A DNA stretch of 64,000 nucleotides from Beroe forskalii (taxonomy: Eukaryota > Ctenophora > Nuda > Beroida > Beroidae), in the NCBI GenBank assembly GCA_011033025.1, contig WFMF01000520.1:52945-116944 (forward strand). The letters run 5' to 3'. Shown here in pieces: positions 23,561 to 36,003 of this stretch (its first letter is position 1; each line of letters begins with the position of its first letter). The notes under the pieces are model-generated. The model ran no database searches. It saw only the letters and a list, made by a program, of their open reading frames with translations, and was not told the DNA's origin. The translations under genes were made by a program, and so were the position numbers.

Positions 23561-25766
23561 GGTTTGGGGAGGTAAGTCACGTGACATGTGGTCAGGTGGG
23601 TGGGATATGGTTCGTGCGCCACACATATATTCGCTTTCATGGTGGATTTATTGATGTGGTTGGAGGATGTGTCAACAGGTAAAGAAGTGGAGAAAAGAGG
23701 TGTAAATCTGGATCATATTTTTAATGAAATTCTGGCATATTTTACGGCATATTCAACACCTGGCATTCAATCAGACTTCAATCAGTCCCAGTAAATGACT
23801 TCCATGCAGCAGTTCGATGAGTTCTAGGTTGACTTCGCTCACAAAATTGACCGAATTTCAACGAGTCAGTTTTTGTTTATCATCACGCATTTTCAAGAAC
23901 AGTTTAAAAATATTTGAGATTCACTGCCCCAAGACTTCTTGTCCTTGTTTTTTTCCGATCCTTTTGGCTTTGAACTTCTTGATTTCTCGACAGCATATTT
24001 TCTGTCACTGTCCTACTTAATTCGGGTTCGTGCCTTCAAAGATTTCACAGCATGTCAATAGCTCAACACGCAGGGTCGGTATGTGACAACCCTATGTCAT
24101 CCCTTCTGAATCATGATTTAACATCCCCACTACTCCTCACTTTGTGCTTCCCATGCTGGGTGATACCGTCATCAATATCACTTGATGTAAGGGTTGTATG
24201 ATGTCACTATCACCAGTTGGTGCTAGGACTATGACTACCTTAATTCCCATTACATCACCGCTCTTTTTGTGCACTCCAAATCTGAGTTTGAGTTGGTCAT
24301 GTGATGTGTAAATTAATTCCTACCAACTGCATTTCCTAAGATCCAGTATTCCTTGGTGCTTTGTGTGGTGCGATCCTTTTCATGACTACCACGTTATTTC
24401 CCTATCAATACATATGATTTCCACTTGTACGTCTTAAGTATGTTGTTATTTGTTCTATTGGATCACAAGGTCTTATTATTTTCTGATCAACAATTACTGA
24501 CCAGCCTTGATGCCGTTCTCGTGGATTCTATTCAAAAAGACAAGAGTAACTCTTGGTTTTATGAAGGAGCAATAGGTGATAAACGTTACTGAGATGATTA
24601 CTTAATCGGCGATTACAAGTTGATGCCACTCGCCATTGCCTTGAAAATAATTACGTGCGTATTTTGCTCCTCGTATTCAATCCTATGTTCAGAATGCAAT
24701 GCTAGATAGCCAATAGGTACTTAATTTGTTGATTTTCTAGGATCATAACAGTCGTCCATACGTATATGAACAACTATTGAATTCCAGTAAATCTATCCTT
24801 ATTTTACTAGTATACGGTCTGCTGGTATCAGTCAGCCTGCTGTCCGTCAGTAAAGAGACAGAATGGTATTGCTTGACGAATATCATTATATTGTTCATAG
24901 TACTTCAGTCATCTCCAATATACCTACAATACACGGTCCTATAAACGTATATACGAATAACCTAGGGGGGATTAAGATGGGTGACGTCATTATCATGGTT
25001 TAACGTTGTGAAAAGATAATGTTCAACTGCTCTATATTTCTCATCGTGGACACTGTTTTCTGCTCTATATTATATTGGTACCGTTTTAATCAGACATCGA
25101 TTATGATAGATGGTCAGTGTCCGCTACGGTAGCATTCGATTTGTAGTAATTGCGTAGAGTGCTTTGCATTTAATTTGTCCAGAATCATTAAACCGTGATG
25201 AATATGCCTTATATGCTTTAATGTTAAGCATATCAATCCAGAATCCTTAGTCATTAGTGGTGCCTCCCTCAGATTCTGTCGTTGGACTTTGGGACTTGAA
25301 ATTCGTTGAAAACACTCTTAGAGGGCGTATATGAGTGCCAGTGTCATTGATAGCATTTCAATTAGAATATGTATCAGATTATTCTAAATCCTGAAATTAT
25401 AACGATTATCTTGAAGTTGAAAGCCGTTGTTCATTTTTTAGAAATACGCTGATAAATGTATTTTATTTTTTGTATTACCTACATTGTTTATTCTATACTT
25501 CTATACGTTCCCAACTCGTATAGCGCCGTGTGTTAACCTGTGCGAGTAGTATACATCCCAAAGTGGAGGAAGAAGAAATGAGGATCATCTCTGATTCAGA
25601 GGATAATGTCATCCAGAATGGAGGTGAGGCATTAATGGACATCATAGCACCAAAATACTAACTAATTTAAGTTCTGATGAGTAAGCAGCTCATTCAATTC
25701 ACATAGTAGAGTTTTCTTTGCTTTTTGTTCTTTTCTTCAAAATCGTCCTTTATCAGTAGAGTATTA
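23561..25766. other. Intergenic
   Basis: No exon, repeat or RNA gene is recognised with confidence on either strand. Confidence 0.45.
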
Positions 25767-28281
25767 GTCAGGTCAAATCTGCCTCAAATTGGACGAAAAT
25801 GTGGACAAATTCTACACCAAGCGATTTTGGTTGTTTTCTATGGTTTTTTGCATTAAAAATCGATCTAGAAACTTTCAGAACTTTCCAGCGTGGGAAAGTG
25901 CCGAAAAATCGATTTTAAGTTGAGCGGCAGCCGAGCGACTTATGAAAACTCGTATCTCAGTCCAGGAAGGTCGTAGAGACTTCGTTTTGGGCGCAAAAGA
26001 ATTGCAATGGCCATGTTTATATACGACTTGTTAATAAACATATGCCCTAAAATGCTCACAAACCGAGTTATGGGCGAAAAACTGATTTTTGGGCCCCTGC
26101 GAGCCATCGCTGGGGCGATTTTTGTAACTTGGTCCAGGAATGTCGTAGAGACTTCGTTTTGGGCGCAAACAAATCGGAATGACCATGTTTATATACGACT
26201 TGTTGATAAACATATGCCCTAAAATGCTCACAAACCGAGTTATGGGCGAAAAACTGATTTTTGGGCCCCTGCGAGCCATCAAGAAGGTCACAGAGACTTC
26301 GTTTTGGGCGCAAACAAATCGGAATGGTCATGTTTTTATACAACTTGTTCATAAACGTATGCTCTAAAATGCTCACAAACCGAGTTATGGGCGAAAAACC
26401 GATTTTTGGGCCTTTGGGAGCCATCACTAGGGCGATTTTTGTAACTTGGTTCAAGGAGGTAGCATAGACTTCGTTTTGTGCGCAAACAAATCGGAATGGT
26501 CATGTTTATACACAACTTGTCAATAAACGTATGCCTTAAAATGCTCAAAATTGAGTTGTGGTCGAAAAACCGATTTTTTGGGCCCTTGCAAGCCATTGCT
26601 AGGACGATTTTTGTAACTTGATTCAGGAAGGTCCTGGAGACTTCGTACCGTTTTGGGTGCAAACGATTTGCAATGGGCATGTTAATATACGACTTGTTAA
26701 TAGTCATATGCCATAAAATGCCCACAAGCCGATTTTTTGGTTGTAAAACCGACCGATTTTTCGGGCCCTCACAAGCTGAAGCGATTTTTTAACTTGAAAT
26801 GCCCTGAAATGCTCACAGAGTTATTAAGTTATGGGCAAGAAACCGATTTCTTGGGCACCTGCAAGTGGTTGCTAGAGAAATTTTTGTAACTTGCTCCAGG
26901 AAGGTCTAAGGTCGTATAGACTTAGTTTTGGGCACAAACAGATTGAAATGGTATTTTTGAAACCGATGGTAGGTTTGGCAGCAATGTGCTTTACTTTGTG
27001 GCTGATGGTGTGTCAGTTTTTTTTAATGAATCTTCCGATTTAGGAAGGTTACGTTAGTGGACTTTTCACAAATTTGGGATCAAGATATTTCAGACTCACG
27101 CAATTACAGTACTGTTGTTACTTGTGAAGGACCTTTGGACGTTAGCTTTAGGCTGTTAGGTTGGAGACCACTGTTTCGTTTGAGCCCAAAACGAAGTAAG
27201 ACGAAGACTCTACGATCTTCCTTGACCAAGTTACAAAAATTGCTCAAGCAATGGCTTGTGAGGGCCCAACAATTTTTTTCTGCCCATTACTCGGTTTGTG
27301 AGCATTTAAAATGATATTTTTTAACAAGTCGTATATAACCACGCACATTGTAATTCATTTACGCCCAAAACGAAGTATCTACGACTTTCTTGATTTCTTG
27401 AACCAAATTATAAAAATCGCCCTGGCGATCGGTGATAGCTTGGATGAGGGCTCAAAAAATCGGTTTTTCGCCGATGACTTGGTTTGTGAGCGCTTTAGGG
27501 CATATGTTTATGAACTTGTCGTATATAAATAAACATGGCCATTTCGATTCGTTGCACCCAAAACGAAGTCTCTATGACCTTCCTAAATCAAGTTACAAAA
27601 TTCGTCCTAGCAATGGCTTGCAAAAAATCGGTTTTTTGCCCACGACTCAGTTTGTGAGCATTTTAGGGCATACGTTTATTGACAAGTTGTGTATAAACAT
27701 GACCATTCCGATTCGTTTGCGCCCAAAACGAAGTCTCTGCGACCTTCTTGAGCCAAGTTACAAAAATCGCCCTAGAGATGGCTTGCAAAGGCCCAAAAAT
27801 CGGTTTTCGCCCATAACTTGGTTTGTGAGCATTTTAGAGCATACGTTTATGAACAAGTTGTATATAAACATGTTCATTGCGATTTGTTTGCGCCCAAAAA
27901 GAAGTCTCTACGACCTTCCTGGACCAAGTTACAAAAATCGCCCCAGCGATGGCTTGCAGGGGCCCAAAAATCAGTTTTTCGCCCATAACTCTGTTTGTGA
28001 GCATTTTAGGGCATATGTTTATTAACAAGTCGTATATAAACATGGCCATTGCGATTCTTTTGCGCCCGAAACGAAGTCTCTACGACCTTCCTGGTCTGAA
28101 ATACGAATTTTCATAAGTCGCTCGGCTGCCGCTCAACTTAAAATCGATTTTTCGGCACTTTCCCCACGCTGGAAAGTTCTGGAAAGTTTCTAGATCGATT
28201 TTTCATGCAAAAAACCATAGAAAACAACCAAAATCGCCTGGTGTAGAATTTGTCCACGAAAAAATTAGGATTTGACCTGAC
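25767..28281. mobile_element. Foldback element A: TA-flanked, with inverted 172-bp satellite arms
   Basis: The element starts GTCAGGTCAAATC and ends GATTTGACCTGAC with TA on both sides. Subterminal blocks of about 170 bp are inverted copies of each other (ATTCTACACCAAGCGATTTT, GAGCGGCAGCCGAGCGAC). About six 172-bp monomers follow in one orientation and about five in the reverse. A core of about 280 bp separates them (26960-27240). The monomer contains CGTTTTGGGCGCAAA, ATATACGACTTGT and CTCACAAACCGAGTTATGGG. The TA target and short conserved termini suggest a Tc1/mariner-type mobiliser, but no transposase is present. Open frames in the arms are repeat by-products; 172 is not a multiple of three. 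Confidence 0.85.
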
Positions 28282-30574
28282 TATATCTACTTCTGTAAAC
28301 CCATTTATGACAGTTCAGGTATGCAGTAGATCATGCATCATGCTAACTGTAACAAGTAAACCAGATCCTGATATTTTAGAATGTATGCCACTCTATCGGA
28401 ATACCAATAGACTATACCGTGGGTTATAATGATGAATTATTAAGAAAAGTAATGGATGTCCTTACTCAGTTGTAAAATTTTACGACATTCTGAAGTCTAA
28501 ACCTGAGTAGTCTAATGGGCAAGGCTGAACAGGATATTGATCATAGCTCTACCAATATGAACATTATACATAGTTCATGTATCCCAACACAGTAAGGCAG
28601 TACCTACTACGCCCTAATCAATCCCCGATTTAGCTCTAGGAGATTGTGACGGATTGGTTGTAGAACCCTTGTAGTGTAGTACCCTTGTAGTGTTTTACAA
28701 TTATTCATTTACCACATTGCACCGGTTTACATTTTATTCTAAAATTTGTGATGCTTGGTAACTAGCTTTGATAAGGGTCAGAGTCCCCTTATTAAATCCC
28801 CCTAGTTTACAATGATAACATGATACATGAAGAATTGATAAATCTCTGTTTCTTGATGCTAATTAGCAGTCGACCTCTCCCTTGTTTTTGATGCACATTG
28901 ATGAAGTCATTGTGCAGCCTTATCAGTATACCACATTTGTCAAGATGCACATTAGAACATTAGGTAAGTGTTGATTAATTCTGCCGGTCACCTCCCACCA
29001 GTTTCAACAATGAAAACTCTTGCTATATTCGGCTACCTCAGGCATGTCTGATGTTAACGAAAACTGTGCTGCCAGTAGATATTTGCAGAGCGCGGAGTGT
29101 AAAATGTACAAAATTTGCACACCGGACACAGAACCAGTCACAGCACCAGTCACAGCACCCGGCACCCACAACTTCTAGCATGTACATTGTACAGTGTGCA
29201 AGACGCACTGGCACTGGGAGTGTACTCTTTTAAACCTGTGTAAACGCTGGATGTGTACCCATACAAGTTATAGCGTACATAACAACTACTCCTGACATAA
29301 TAAATTGGATAAACTGTCAGCTTCTCTGACAGCTATTTACATAATATTCAGACTTAGCTATTCATGTTGTTCAGCTTTACCCGACATTATATAACCTGAC
29401 ATTTTACATCCTGTCAGTGACTTTATAATCCTGTCAACTCACACTCTGTCAACTCAGCGTCACACACGCAGAACTGAGCATCACATACCCCTACTCTCTT
29501 CATTTCAGCTTCAGATTGAAGGGGACGGTTCTCACTTTAAAGATGTGTCAGTCGTCAAATGAACTTTGCACAAGGCTTACGCATAGAGATAATTAACTCG
29601 ACTTATCATAAACGAACTTTATTCCCGTTTAGCCGTTTGACTGATTTGGGGACCTTTGAAAGCTCGTGATAATTAAAGAGCGTAGCAAATGCCTTCTACT
29701 GAAATTATTGTTAACCTTTTGCTTTCTTTCAGACAGTACGATTGAGTCAAAAGGACAGAACGCATTTCTCAAAGACAGAACGACATCATGCGAAAACTTC
29801 AATAATGGTGAGGCACAGAAACACTGAAGTTTATTAGCTTTCAACGTGGTTTTATCATGTCAGTACTCAGTATCAAGTATGTATCTTCATCCCCTTCTCC
29901 TGTCTCATGATTTTCTGTTAAATGTTCCCAGGATCTACACCTACCTACCATCTGGCATCTACCTGTCTGTATGTCTACCTGTGTCTTTCTATCTGTATAT
30001 CTACATATCTGTAACGCCCATTAATACTGACATGCAGATATACAGACTCACTGTCCATCTGTCAGTCTGTTCCTGTCGTCTATATAAGTATATTACCAGG
30101 CACCTGACAATAATTAGATAACAGTACACCCGTCAACTGTAGAGCTGTACAGATAAGCTTCTCCAATGTTTAACTGTTCAGTTAGTTCTTCAGTTAAACT
30201 CTCTCGTGAGGGAGAGAGTATAACACTGATTACAGTCCTTCTTTCATCAACAATTCCTGTTGTCACCCAGGAAAATACACTAAGTACACAGAGTACTATA
30301 CTCAGCACAGACAGACTTACACGCATAGCTTACGAACTGCTATCATTTTGAGAGGGCGCCCTCTCATGCCCTTTTTCCCCCTCCGAGCCCTCCTTTTTCC
30401 CTTTTTAAGCCCAATCTGCCATCCTTTTTGACCCTTCCCAAAATACACCATAGATTCACGGCCTTTAGATCTTTGTGCAGTTTCAACCTCATATTTTATC
30501 GCTCACCCCTCCTCCAAAGGAGAAGAGTTCTCTGTATGAAATTGGCTGGGTTCCAATGCCACCATGGGGCACAG
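28282..30574. other. Probable intron or intergenic DNA left of the ERM exon
   Basis: No upstream FERM exon could be recognised. A minus-strand frame at 30114-30326 would encode a hydrophobic start like a signal peptide, but it has no homologue I know and is not called. CTGTC-rich stretches lie near 29310-29460 and CTACCTGTCTGTATG near 29945-30010. Confidence 0.4.
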
Positions 30575-33500
30575 AACGTGGCAGTTGGGCTGGGTATAGA
30601 CGCGCTAGGCATCAACATCTACCACTTCAATGACAAGTAGGGGACATGTGGTTATATTGTAACAGTATAATTATATCATTCATAATATTGTGATAATATT
30701 ACTCACCACGTGGTAGGGCTATACCGGTTAAATGAAACGTGCTATTTTTGAGTTTTTGTCGTACTCCAGCCATTTTGTATCACTGTTCTGCAGCATTATA
30801 TTGTCCATTTTCACCATGTTACTCCACTCTTGCACCGCATTAGTTGTCATTTTTTCCCTCCCCAACGCCTTTTTGTGAATACAAAAAGGCATTGAAGAGG
30901 GTTAGCAGAGATCATGGTTTGGGAAGGTGATGACTGATAAATAGGATATGTGTATAGCAGGTCCAGGTTTGCAATACAACTACTGTAATTTCTGAAAAGT
31001 GCCCGGAAAATGGTTGTGGTGTAAAAACGTCATAAAAGTGGTGTAAAAACGTCATAAAAAGTGGCGTAAAAACGTCATAAAAGTGGCGTAAAAGCGCGTC
31101 ATACAGACGAGTCTCCTAGCAACTCATACATTTGCGCGCACGACGCGCAATTGAACGCTTGCGGAGATCATGTATTGTTGATGTATGTTCGTGCGCGGCG
31201 CGGAATGAGTCAAAATATTTCAAAGTGCGCCGCAGTATGCAACTAGTAACGATTACAGTGGAATGAATAAGGTAGAGCGTCCATTGTCCAAGAGCTGTTT
31301 ATTGAGAAGGCAATCATGAAAGTTTTCGTCAAATTGAAATAATTGTTTCCATCTTCAATCAAGTCGAAGTACGAAGGTTCAGCGCTTTCGCCGCGCACTC
31401 GAGCTCCGTGCAGCGCGCGCAGAGCCGTCTGAAAAGTTTGACAGGGTTCGTCAAATAACTGTTTGACTGATGTTAATGTGTTATGCGTCAACCCATGTTA
31501 ATATTTCACGTTATAGAATATGATAGCGCCATATTGAAATTTCATGTGATATAGATACGAAAATAATATGTGGATCTCTTACTCTCTTATTACACCAGCC
31601 ATTTTGCAATAAATGCAACAGTATAACTACGCGCCGTTAGATAAGCTTAGATTATACTCTCACTAGAAGTAGGACAGCATGTACGTGTTGTATCATGATA
31701 CTAAGTAAACCGAGTAAACATCAACTTCAAGCACCACGGGGGAGGGAAATTAAGCGCCTGAATACAAGAACAATGGACAAACAAGAGTTGTGCCGGCAGG
31801 CGCAATTCTTGTTATGATGTTATTCAACACTTGGGCCAAATTAGTGATGCGATAGAACGTCCCTTTCATGCCATTACATACTTTTTAGTGCTAGTTGGGG
31901 CCAAGGCCCCCCTGGATTTTATTTATAGGAGAAGGCGATGGGCTTTTGAAAACTAAGATGGCCAAAATTTAAATAAGAAAATTTTATTTTTCATAATTCA
32001 TAGCCCTAATCTTAACTATTTTGCATATAAGTATACAACTAAAATCGTGTTTTATTGATGATTTTACTAAAGGTGAATTTCAAGAAAATTTCTGTCTAAC
32101 TGAACGTAATTTTAACTTCAATCTGATTTCAATTTTTTCCCTCCCCATTGGCCTTCTTGTGTATACAATAAGGCAAATAGGAGGGTTGGCAGAGATCGTG
32201 GTTTTGGTAAGGTGAGAAATTTAGAAATAGCAGTTCCTGTCTGGTGCTTGTATATACAAGATTTTCCCGAAGGTGACATCTCGACGCTACAACAGAGGAT
32301 CAAGAAATCTAGCAAGGAGCCTATCCTCTTACTCAGATGAGGAATTGGATCACGAGTTATCTGAATTGAAAAACTGTTATAAGTCGGATAATATTCGTCA
32401 ATGTCGTACTGTCATTGGGGGATTAAATCAGCGTGCTATAACTAGTTTATGTAGTTTGATAATAAGTGAAATACCTAATTCTGTAGGATTAGAAAAGTAC
32501 TGTTTATTAATGTTGAAAGATTTATGTAATCATTTTAGAACTAGGAGTTTAGATTATGCGACATATTTTAACAATAAATTTAAAATGGGTGGTAAGAAGG
32601 TGAACAATTTTAATGACTTTATTCCTATATCATTTATTTCTAAAGATCTTGATAATATTGATTTTGGTAAAATATTTAATGATACTGAATTGTTAAAATT
32701 ATTTCCGTCTAAGAAACTTAGTCCTAAATATTCTAAGGAAGATTTTTCTTTTAGCTGCTGTTTTAAGCAGGATAATCCTATCAGACATAATATTTGTAAT
32801 TATAGACCCAATATTTTGAATTGTAGTGATTTAGAGAATGATAGTAATATAAAATGTAATTGCCATTTATTCAGTAATTTTATAGACAGTAGTGTAGGAC
32901 ATGTTGTAACTGGTAATGTAGATATTGTTTCAAATAAAAAGTTGCGTAAGTTATTTAAGAAAGGGTATAATTATATTGAATCTACATTAAAAAGTAAAGA
33001 TAATATTATCAATAGTTTAAAGAACGATATTAATAATTATGTAAATAAATTGTCTAGAAAATTCAGTCTAAATGCCAGATTTTTTGATGAATGGAAGGAT
33101 GCAGTATTTAGTAAATTTTCAGATGTTATAGAAAATCTGAAAATTTCTAAAAAGCGTACTGTGGCCATCATGAAGTCAGAAAAGAAAGATTTAGATAAAT
33201 TAAAAGAATCGTTTATATTAACAGGTGTAGATAAAGCGTGTAATAATATTTCTTTTATTTGTAAAAAGTATTATTTAGATAATATTAACTTAGAATTAGA
33301 GAGAACTAATACTTACGAATACTGTAATGCTAAAGAGGAAGATATAGTTAAAGATCACGTTAGTTTTTGTAGTAAATTTAAAATTGATGTAAATGATAGA
33401 GTATTACCTTTTATTCACATGTTACCAAAATTTCATAAACCTGTGTTAGATTTTAGATATATTGCCGCAGGAATTAAGTCGTCCACTAAACAGTTATCTA

Positions 33501-36003
33501 AGATATTAAGTGGTATTTTAACACTTATAGACAGAAATGTAAAACGAATGGACAATTTTCAGTTTAAATTTTCAGGTACGTCTGGTTACTGGATAGTTAA
33601 AAATAAAGATTCAGTATGCTCTAAATTAAATTATCTTAATAATATGCATTATGCTAATTCGATTCGTTCATTTGATTTTAAGAAGTTATATACTAATTTA
33701 CCACATGATAAAGTTATAGATAAAATTTCTGATTTAGTTAATCGATGTTTTTTGGAACAGAAAGTAGAATATATTAATGTTAATGATAGTTTTAAAGCTT
33801 CGTGGAGTTCCAAAAAGAAGAGTAAATGGAGCTTCACGAGGGAAGATGTAATAGAAATGTTTGATTATTTAATTAATAATATTTATGTAAAATTCAGAGG
33901 TAGAGTTTATAAGCAAGTAATTGGCATCCCTATGGGAAGTGATTGTGCTCCGAAAGTTGCAGATTTATTCTTATACTGGTACGAGCATAATTATGTCGCT
34001 GGGGCTGTCAAAAATCCAGAACTTAAATCTGTTATTCATATTTTAAAATATTGTAGTAGATATATTGATGATCTAAACGTCCCTAATGCAACTGATAGAA
34101 TTTGTAGTATTATATGCAATGACATTTATCCTAATGAATTAACTTTAGAGTGTACTAATAATGATAAATTACGATCTTCTTTTCTTGATTTAGATATTTT
34201 CGTTAATGATAATGGTTTTAGTACCAAATTATATGATAAACGTAGAGACTTTTCTTTTAATGTAGTAACATTTGCGAATTTAAAATCTAAGATTCCAGAT
34301 AGTCAGGCATACGGTTCTTTTACTGGAGAATTATATAGAATATGTAAATCATCCACTAAATTTAGCGACTTCACGAACGAAGTTAGTAATGTAGTAGCTA
34401 AATTAGTGAAACAGAATTTTAATCTTAATAAAGTTAAAAGTAGTATTAGAAGTTTTATTAGATCAAAACCGGCATGTTTGCATAGATATCATAGGAATAT
34501 TAACGTATATAATTTATTACCGACTTAAAATTTTATAAAGGAGTAAATATTAGTATTGTGTTCATTTATCAAATAGAATTTTAATTTTGTACTAGTTTTT
34601 GCTTGTGATTTCGTAATTTTGTAAATATATTGTAAATTGAATTGATTTATTTGTAAATATTTTATTGTAGATAAATGTAGTGTAGAGTTATATATGATGA
34701 TTATTATTATTTTCTGAATTTGTGAATTGCTGATTTATTGTTATTTTGATTATTTAGTGATATTTGTTATGGATTATTCTACTAACTTAATTTTATCAGC
34801 CCATGAACAGAGAGACCATTGATGTTAATCTGGGTTTTTAGTGGGTGTCAACCCCCACAGCATGGGTCATAAACCACGCGTTTCACTTTGTTGAATATGT
34901 GTACAGTCACAATACAACAACAGTGATTTCTGGAAAGTGCCCGGATTGCTCCTTTATAATATCAGTGATGTCCGTCCGTGCCTTTTTACCGAAATTCATT
35001 GAAATAATGAACAGGCTCTCAGAATGGCAGTTATTCGAGCATGGTTCACTGATTTAGGCAAGTGCCATCAGCCGCATGAAATTGAGCGATTATCAAAACA
35101 TCAGTAATTCACTCCTGCGCCTATTAGAACATAAGGCCGTGGAGTGATTTACTTACTCATTTACAAACTCATTGCTAACTTTATTACTGGCATTTTAAAC
35201 AACAAAAGTAGGCAACAACTATTTCAAGAATTGCTGCAACATGAAAGCAATTTAGCAGAGTGATGGGACTGAATCGTCAAAATTGTGTAACTCGAAGAAA
35301 TATGTTGAACCAATAATAAAATAAAGTATAAACCATTGAATCATGTGGACTTATCAATGATCATCTCGGAGAAAAAACCATTTATTTACTAATAATCATA
35401 TCAAACAAGCAGCGTAATCGTAAGTTGGAAAAAGCCTACGAGGAGTCAGCAAACTGCTAACGTAGCAAAACTTTCATGAAGTGAAATAAAAGCTATGCGC
35501 GAAATCTCAAATTACAACGAACCTACGAACCATGCGTGGCACGGCTCGTGAACTGATGATCACACGTGAAACCTATGCACCTCCACAAAGTTATGCGCAT
35601 ACGATGCAAGGAAATGTGATTAGCTGACATAACACTATAACAGTTGTTATTCATCTTCGTGAATTCTGATTTTCTTATGACGGGGAGGGAAATTTAGCGC
35701 ATGCATACAGGAACAATGGACAACAAGGCGCAGGCGCAATTCTTGTTTTTGAGAAAATCCTAGTATAGTATCTGGTAGGTTCAAGGCCCCCTAAGATTTT
35801 TCTCGAGGAGGCCTTACGAAAACTGGGGGGGGAAGGTGTGGTCTCCTCACCCCCCTAAAGGGGGGCCTGCGGTCAAGCACCGGTATGATGAGTTTTTCCT
35901 CTTCAGACTTGCTCCCCAGATCGGATTCCCCTGGTCAGAAATCAACAACATCTCGTACAGCGACAAGAGGTTCACGATCCAAACCGCCAGTCACAAGTCT
36001 CCT
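30575..36003 (+). CDS. ERM-family (ezrin/radixin/moesin/merlin) gene, two FERM exons
   Basis: Two exons join in frame: 30575-30636, ending after GACAA before GTAGGG, and 35907-36003, which opens after a TTTTTCCTCTTCAG acceptor and ends at a GTGAGT donor. The joined peptide contains [16 protein letters not shown] and [20 protein letters not shown], then [12 protein letters not shown]. It aligns with the FERM F3 lobe of ERM proteins (LGVDALGLNIYEKDDKLTPK, GFPWSEIRNISFNDKKF). These proteins link plasma-membrane proteins to cortical actin. The 5' limit of the first exon is uncertain, because the frame is open further left. Neither earlier FERM exons nor the next one (expected to resemble FYAPRLRINKR) was found, so the rest is in long introns, outside the window, or lost. 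The 5.3-kb intron holds a PLE. Confidence 0.8.
30851..31812 (+). mobile_element. PLE-family element, copy 1 (internally deleted)
   Basis: It begins TTTTTCCCTCCCC followed by a hairpin (GCCTTTTTGT / ACAAAAAGGC, 30867-30890) and GGTTAGCAGAGATC. It ends with a structured module at 31738-31812. A shared internal block, TTTCTGAAAAGTGCCCGGA near 30990, matches the 3' UTR of copy 2 near 34925. No RT is present, so it looks like a deletion derivative. It sits in the ERM intron. Confidence 0.6.
31738..31812 (+). other. Structured 3' module, copy 1 (possible pseudoknot)
   Basis: Segments lie in the order a-b-a'-b': GCGCCTG (31754-31760), ACAAGAA (31764-31770), CAGGCGC (31797-31803) and TTCTTGT (31806-31812). 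a pairs with a' and b with b', the interleaved layout of an H-type pseudoknot. The function is unknown. Confidence 0.55.
32273..34528 (+). CDS. Penelope-like reverse transcriptase, no endonuclease domain
   Basis: The ORF has about 750 codons. The C-terminal half is a PLE-type [15 protein letters not shown] and [16 protein letters not shown] (fingers), [14 protein letters not shown] (motif A, about residue 466), [19 protein letters not shown] (motif B, about 550), RYIDDL (motif C, about 597) and SFLDLDIF with [11 protein letters not shown] downstream. The N-terminal half is Asn/Lys-rich and contains CNCHLF and [11 protein letters not shown], a segment shared by related RTs of marine invertebrates. 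No GIY-YIG nuclease is present. The frame is open back to 32231 and starts at a GTG here; no ATG occurs before about residue 79, so an upstream exon or start is missing or spliced on. The codon bias is extremely AT-rich compared with host genes. There are no internal stops, so the copy is recent or active. Confidence 0.9.
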   Translation: MTSRRYNRGSRNLARSLSSYSDEELDHELSELKNCYKSDNIRQCRTVIGGLNQRAITSLCSLIISEIPNSVGLEKYCLLMLKDLCNHFRTRSLDYATYFNNKFKMGGKKVNNFNDFIPISFISKDLDNIDFGKIFNDTELLKLFPSKKLSPKYSKEDFSFSCCFKQDNPIRHNICNYRPNILNCSDLENDSNIKCNCHLFSNFIDSSVGHVVTGNVDIVSNKKLRKLFKKGYNYIESTLKSKDNIINSLKNDINNYVNKLSRKFSLNARFFDEWKDAVFSKFSDVIENLKISKKRTVAIMKSEKKDLDKLKESFILTGVDKACNNISFICKKYYLDNINLELERTNTYEYCNAKEEDIVKDHVSFCSKFKIDVNDRVLPFIHMLPKFHKPVLDFRYIAAGIKSSTKQLSKILSGILTLIDRNVKRMDNFQFKFSGTSGYWIVKNKDSVCSKLNYLNNMHYANSIRSFDFKKLYTNLPHDKVIDKISDLVNRCFLEQKVEYINVNDSFKASWSSKKKSKWSFTREDVIEMFDYLINNIYVKFRGRVYKQVIGIPMGSDCAPKVADLFLYWYEHNYVAGAVKNPELKSVIHILKYCSRYIDDLNVPNATDRICSIICNDIYPNELTLECTNNDKLRSSFLDLDIFVNDNGFSTKLYDKRRDFSFNVVTFANLKSKIPDSQAYGSFTGELYRICKSSTKFSDFTNEVSNVVAKLVKQNFNLNKVKSSIRSFIRSKPACLHRYHRNINVYNLLPT
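35682..35747 (+). other. Structured 3' module, copy 2
   Basis: The layout is the same as copy 1: GCGCATG, ACAGGAA, CAGGCGC and TTCTTGT. The b/b' helix is kept by a G-U wobble, and a/a' has one mismatch. The loop between the segments is shorter than in copies 1 and 3. Confidence 0.5.

Larger units (their letters stand above)
32137..35747 (+). mobile_element. PLE-family element, copy 2 (carries the RT ORF)
   Basis: The 5' module at about 32137-32200 (TTTTTTCCCTCCCC, hairpin 32151-32174, GGTTGGCAGAGATCGTGG) matches copies 1 and 3. The 3' module at 35682-35747 ends GCGCAATTCTTGTTT, as in the others. It contains the long RT ORF and a 1.1-kb 3' region. A further shared block (CAAGGCCCCCT plus GATTTT and GAAAACT) follows both copy 1 and copy 2, so the true end may lie near 35835. 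Confidence 0.65.

Noticed and set aside
22687..23682. Dense open frames in the GC-rich patch
   Set aside because: They occur on both strands in all frames and follow base composition and local repeats.
26007..28116. Overlapping open frames of 60-200 codons on both strands in the foldback elements
   Set aside because: They follow the 172-bp monomer on both strands, shift frame from one unit to the next (172 is not a multiple of three) and match no family.
30114..30326. Small secreted protein with a signal-like N-terminus
   Set aside because: Only a hydrophobic start and no recognisable domain or exon partner; chance cannot be excluded.
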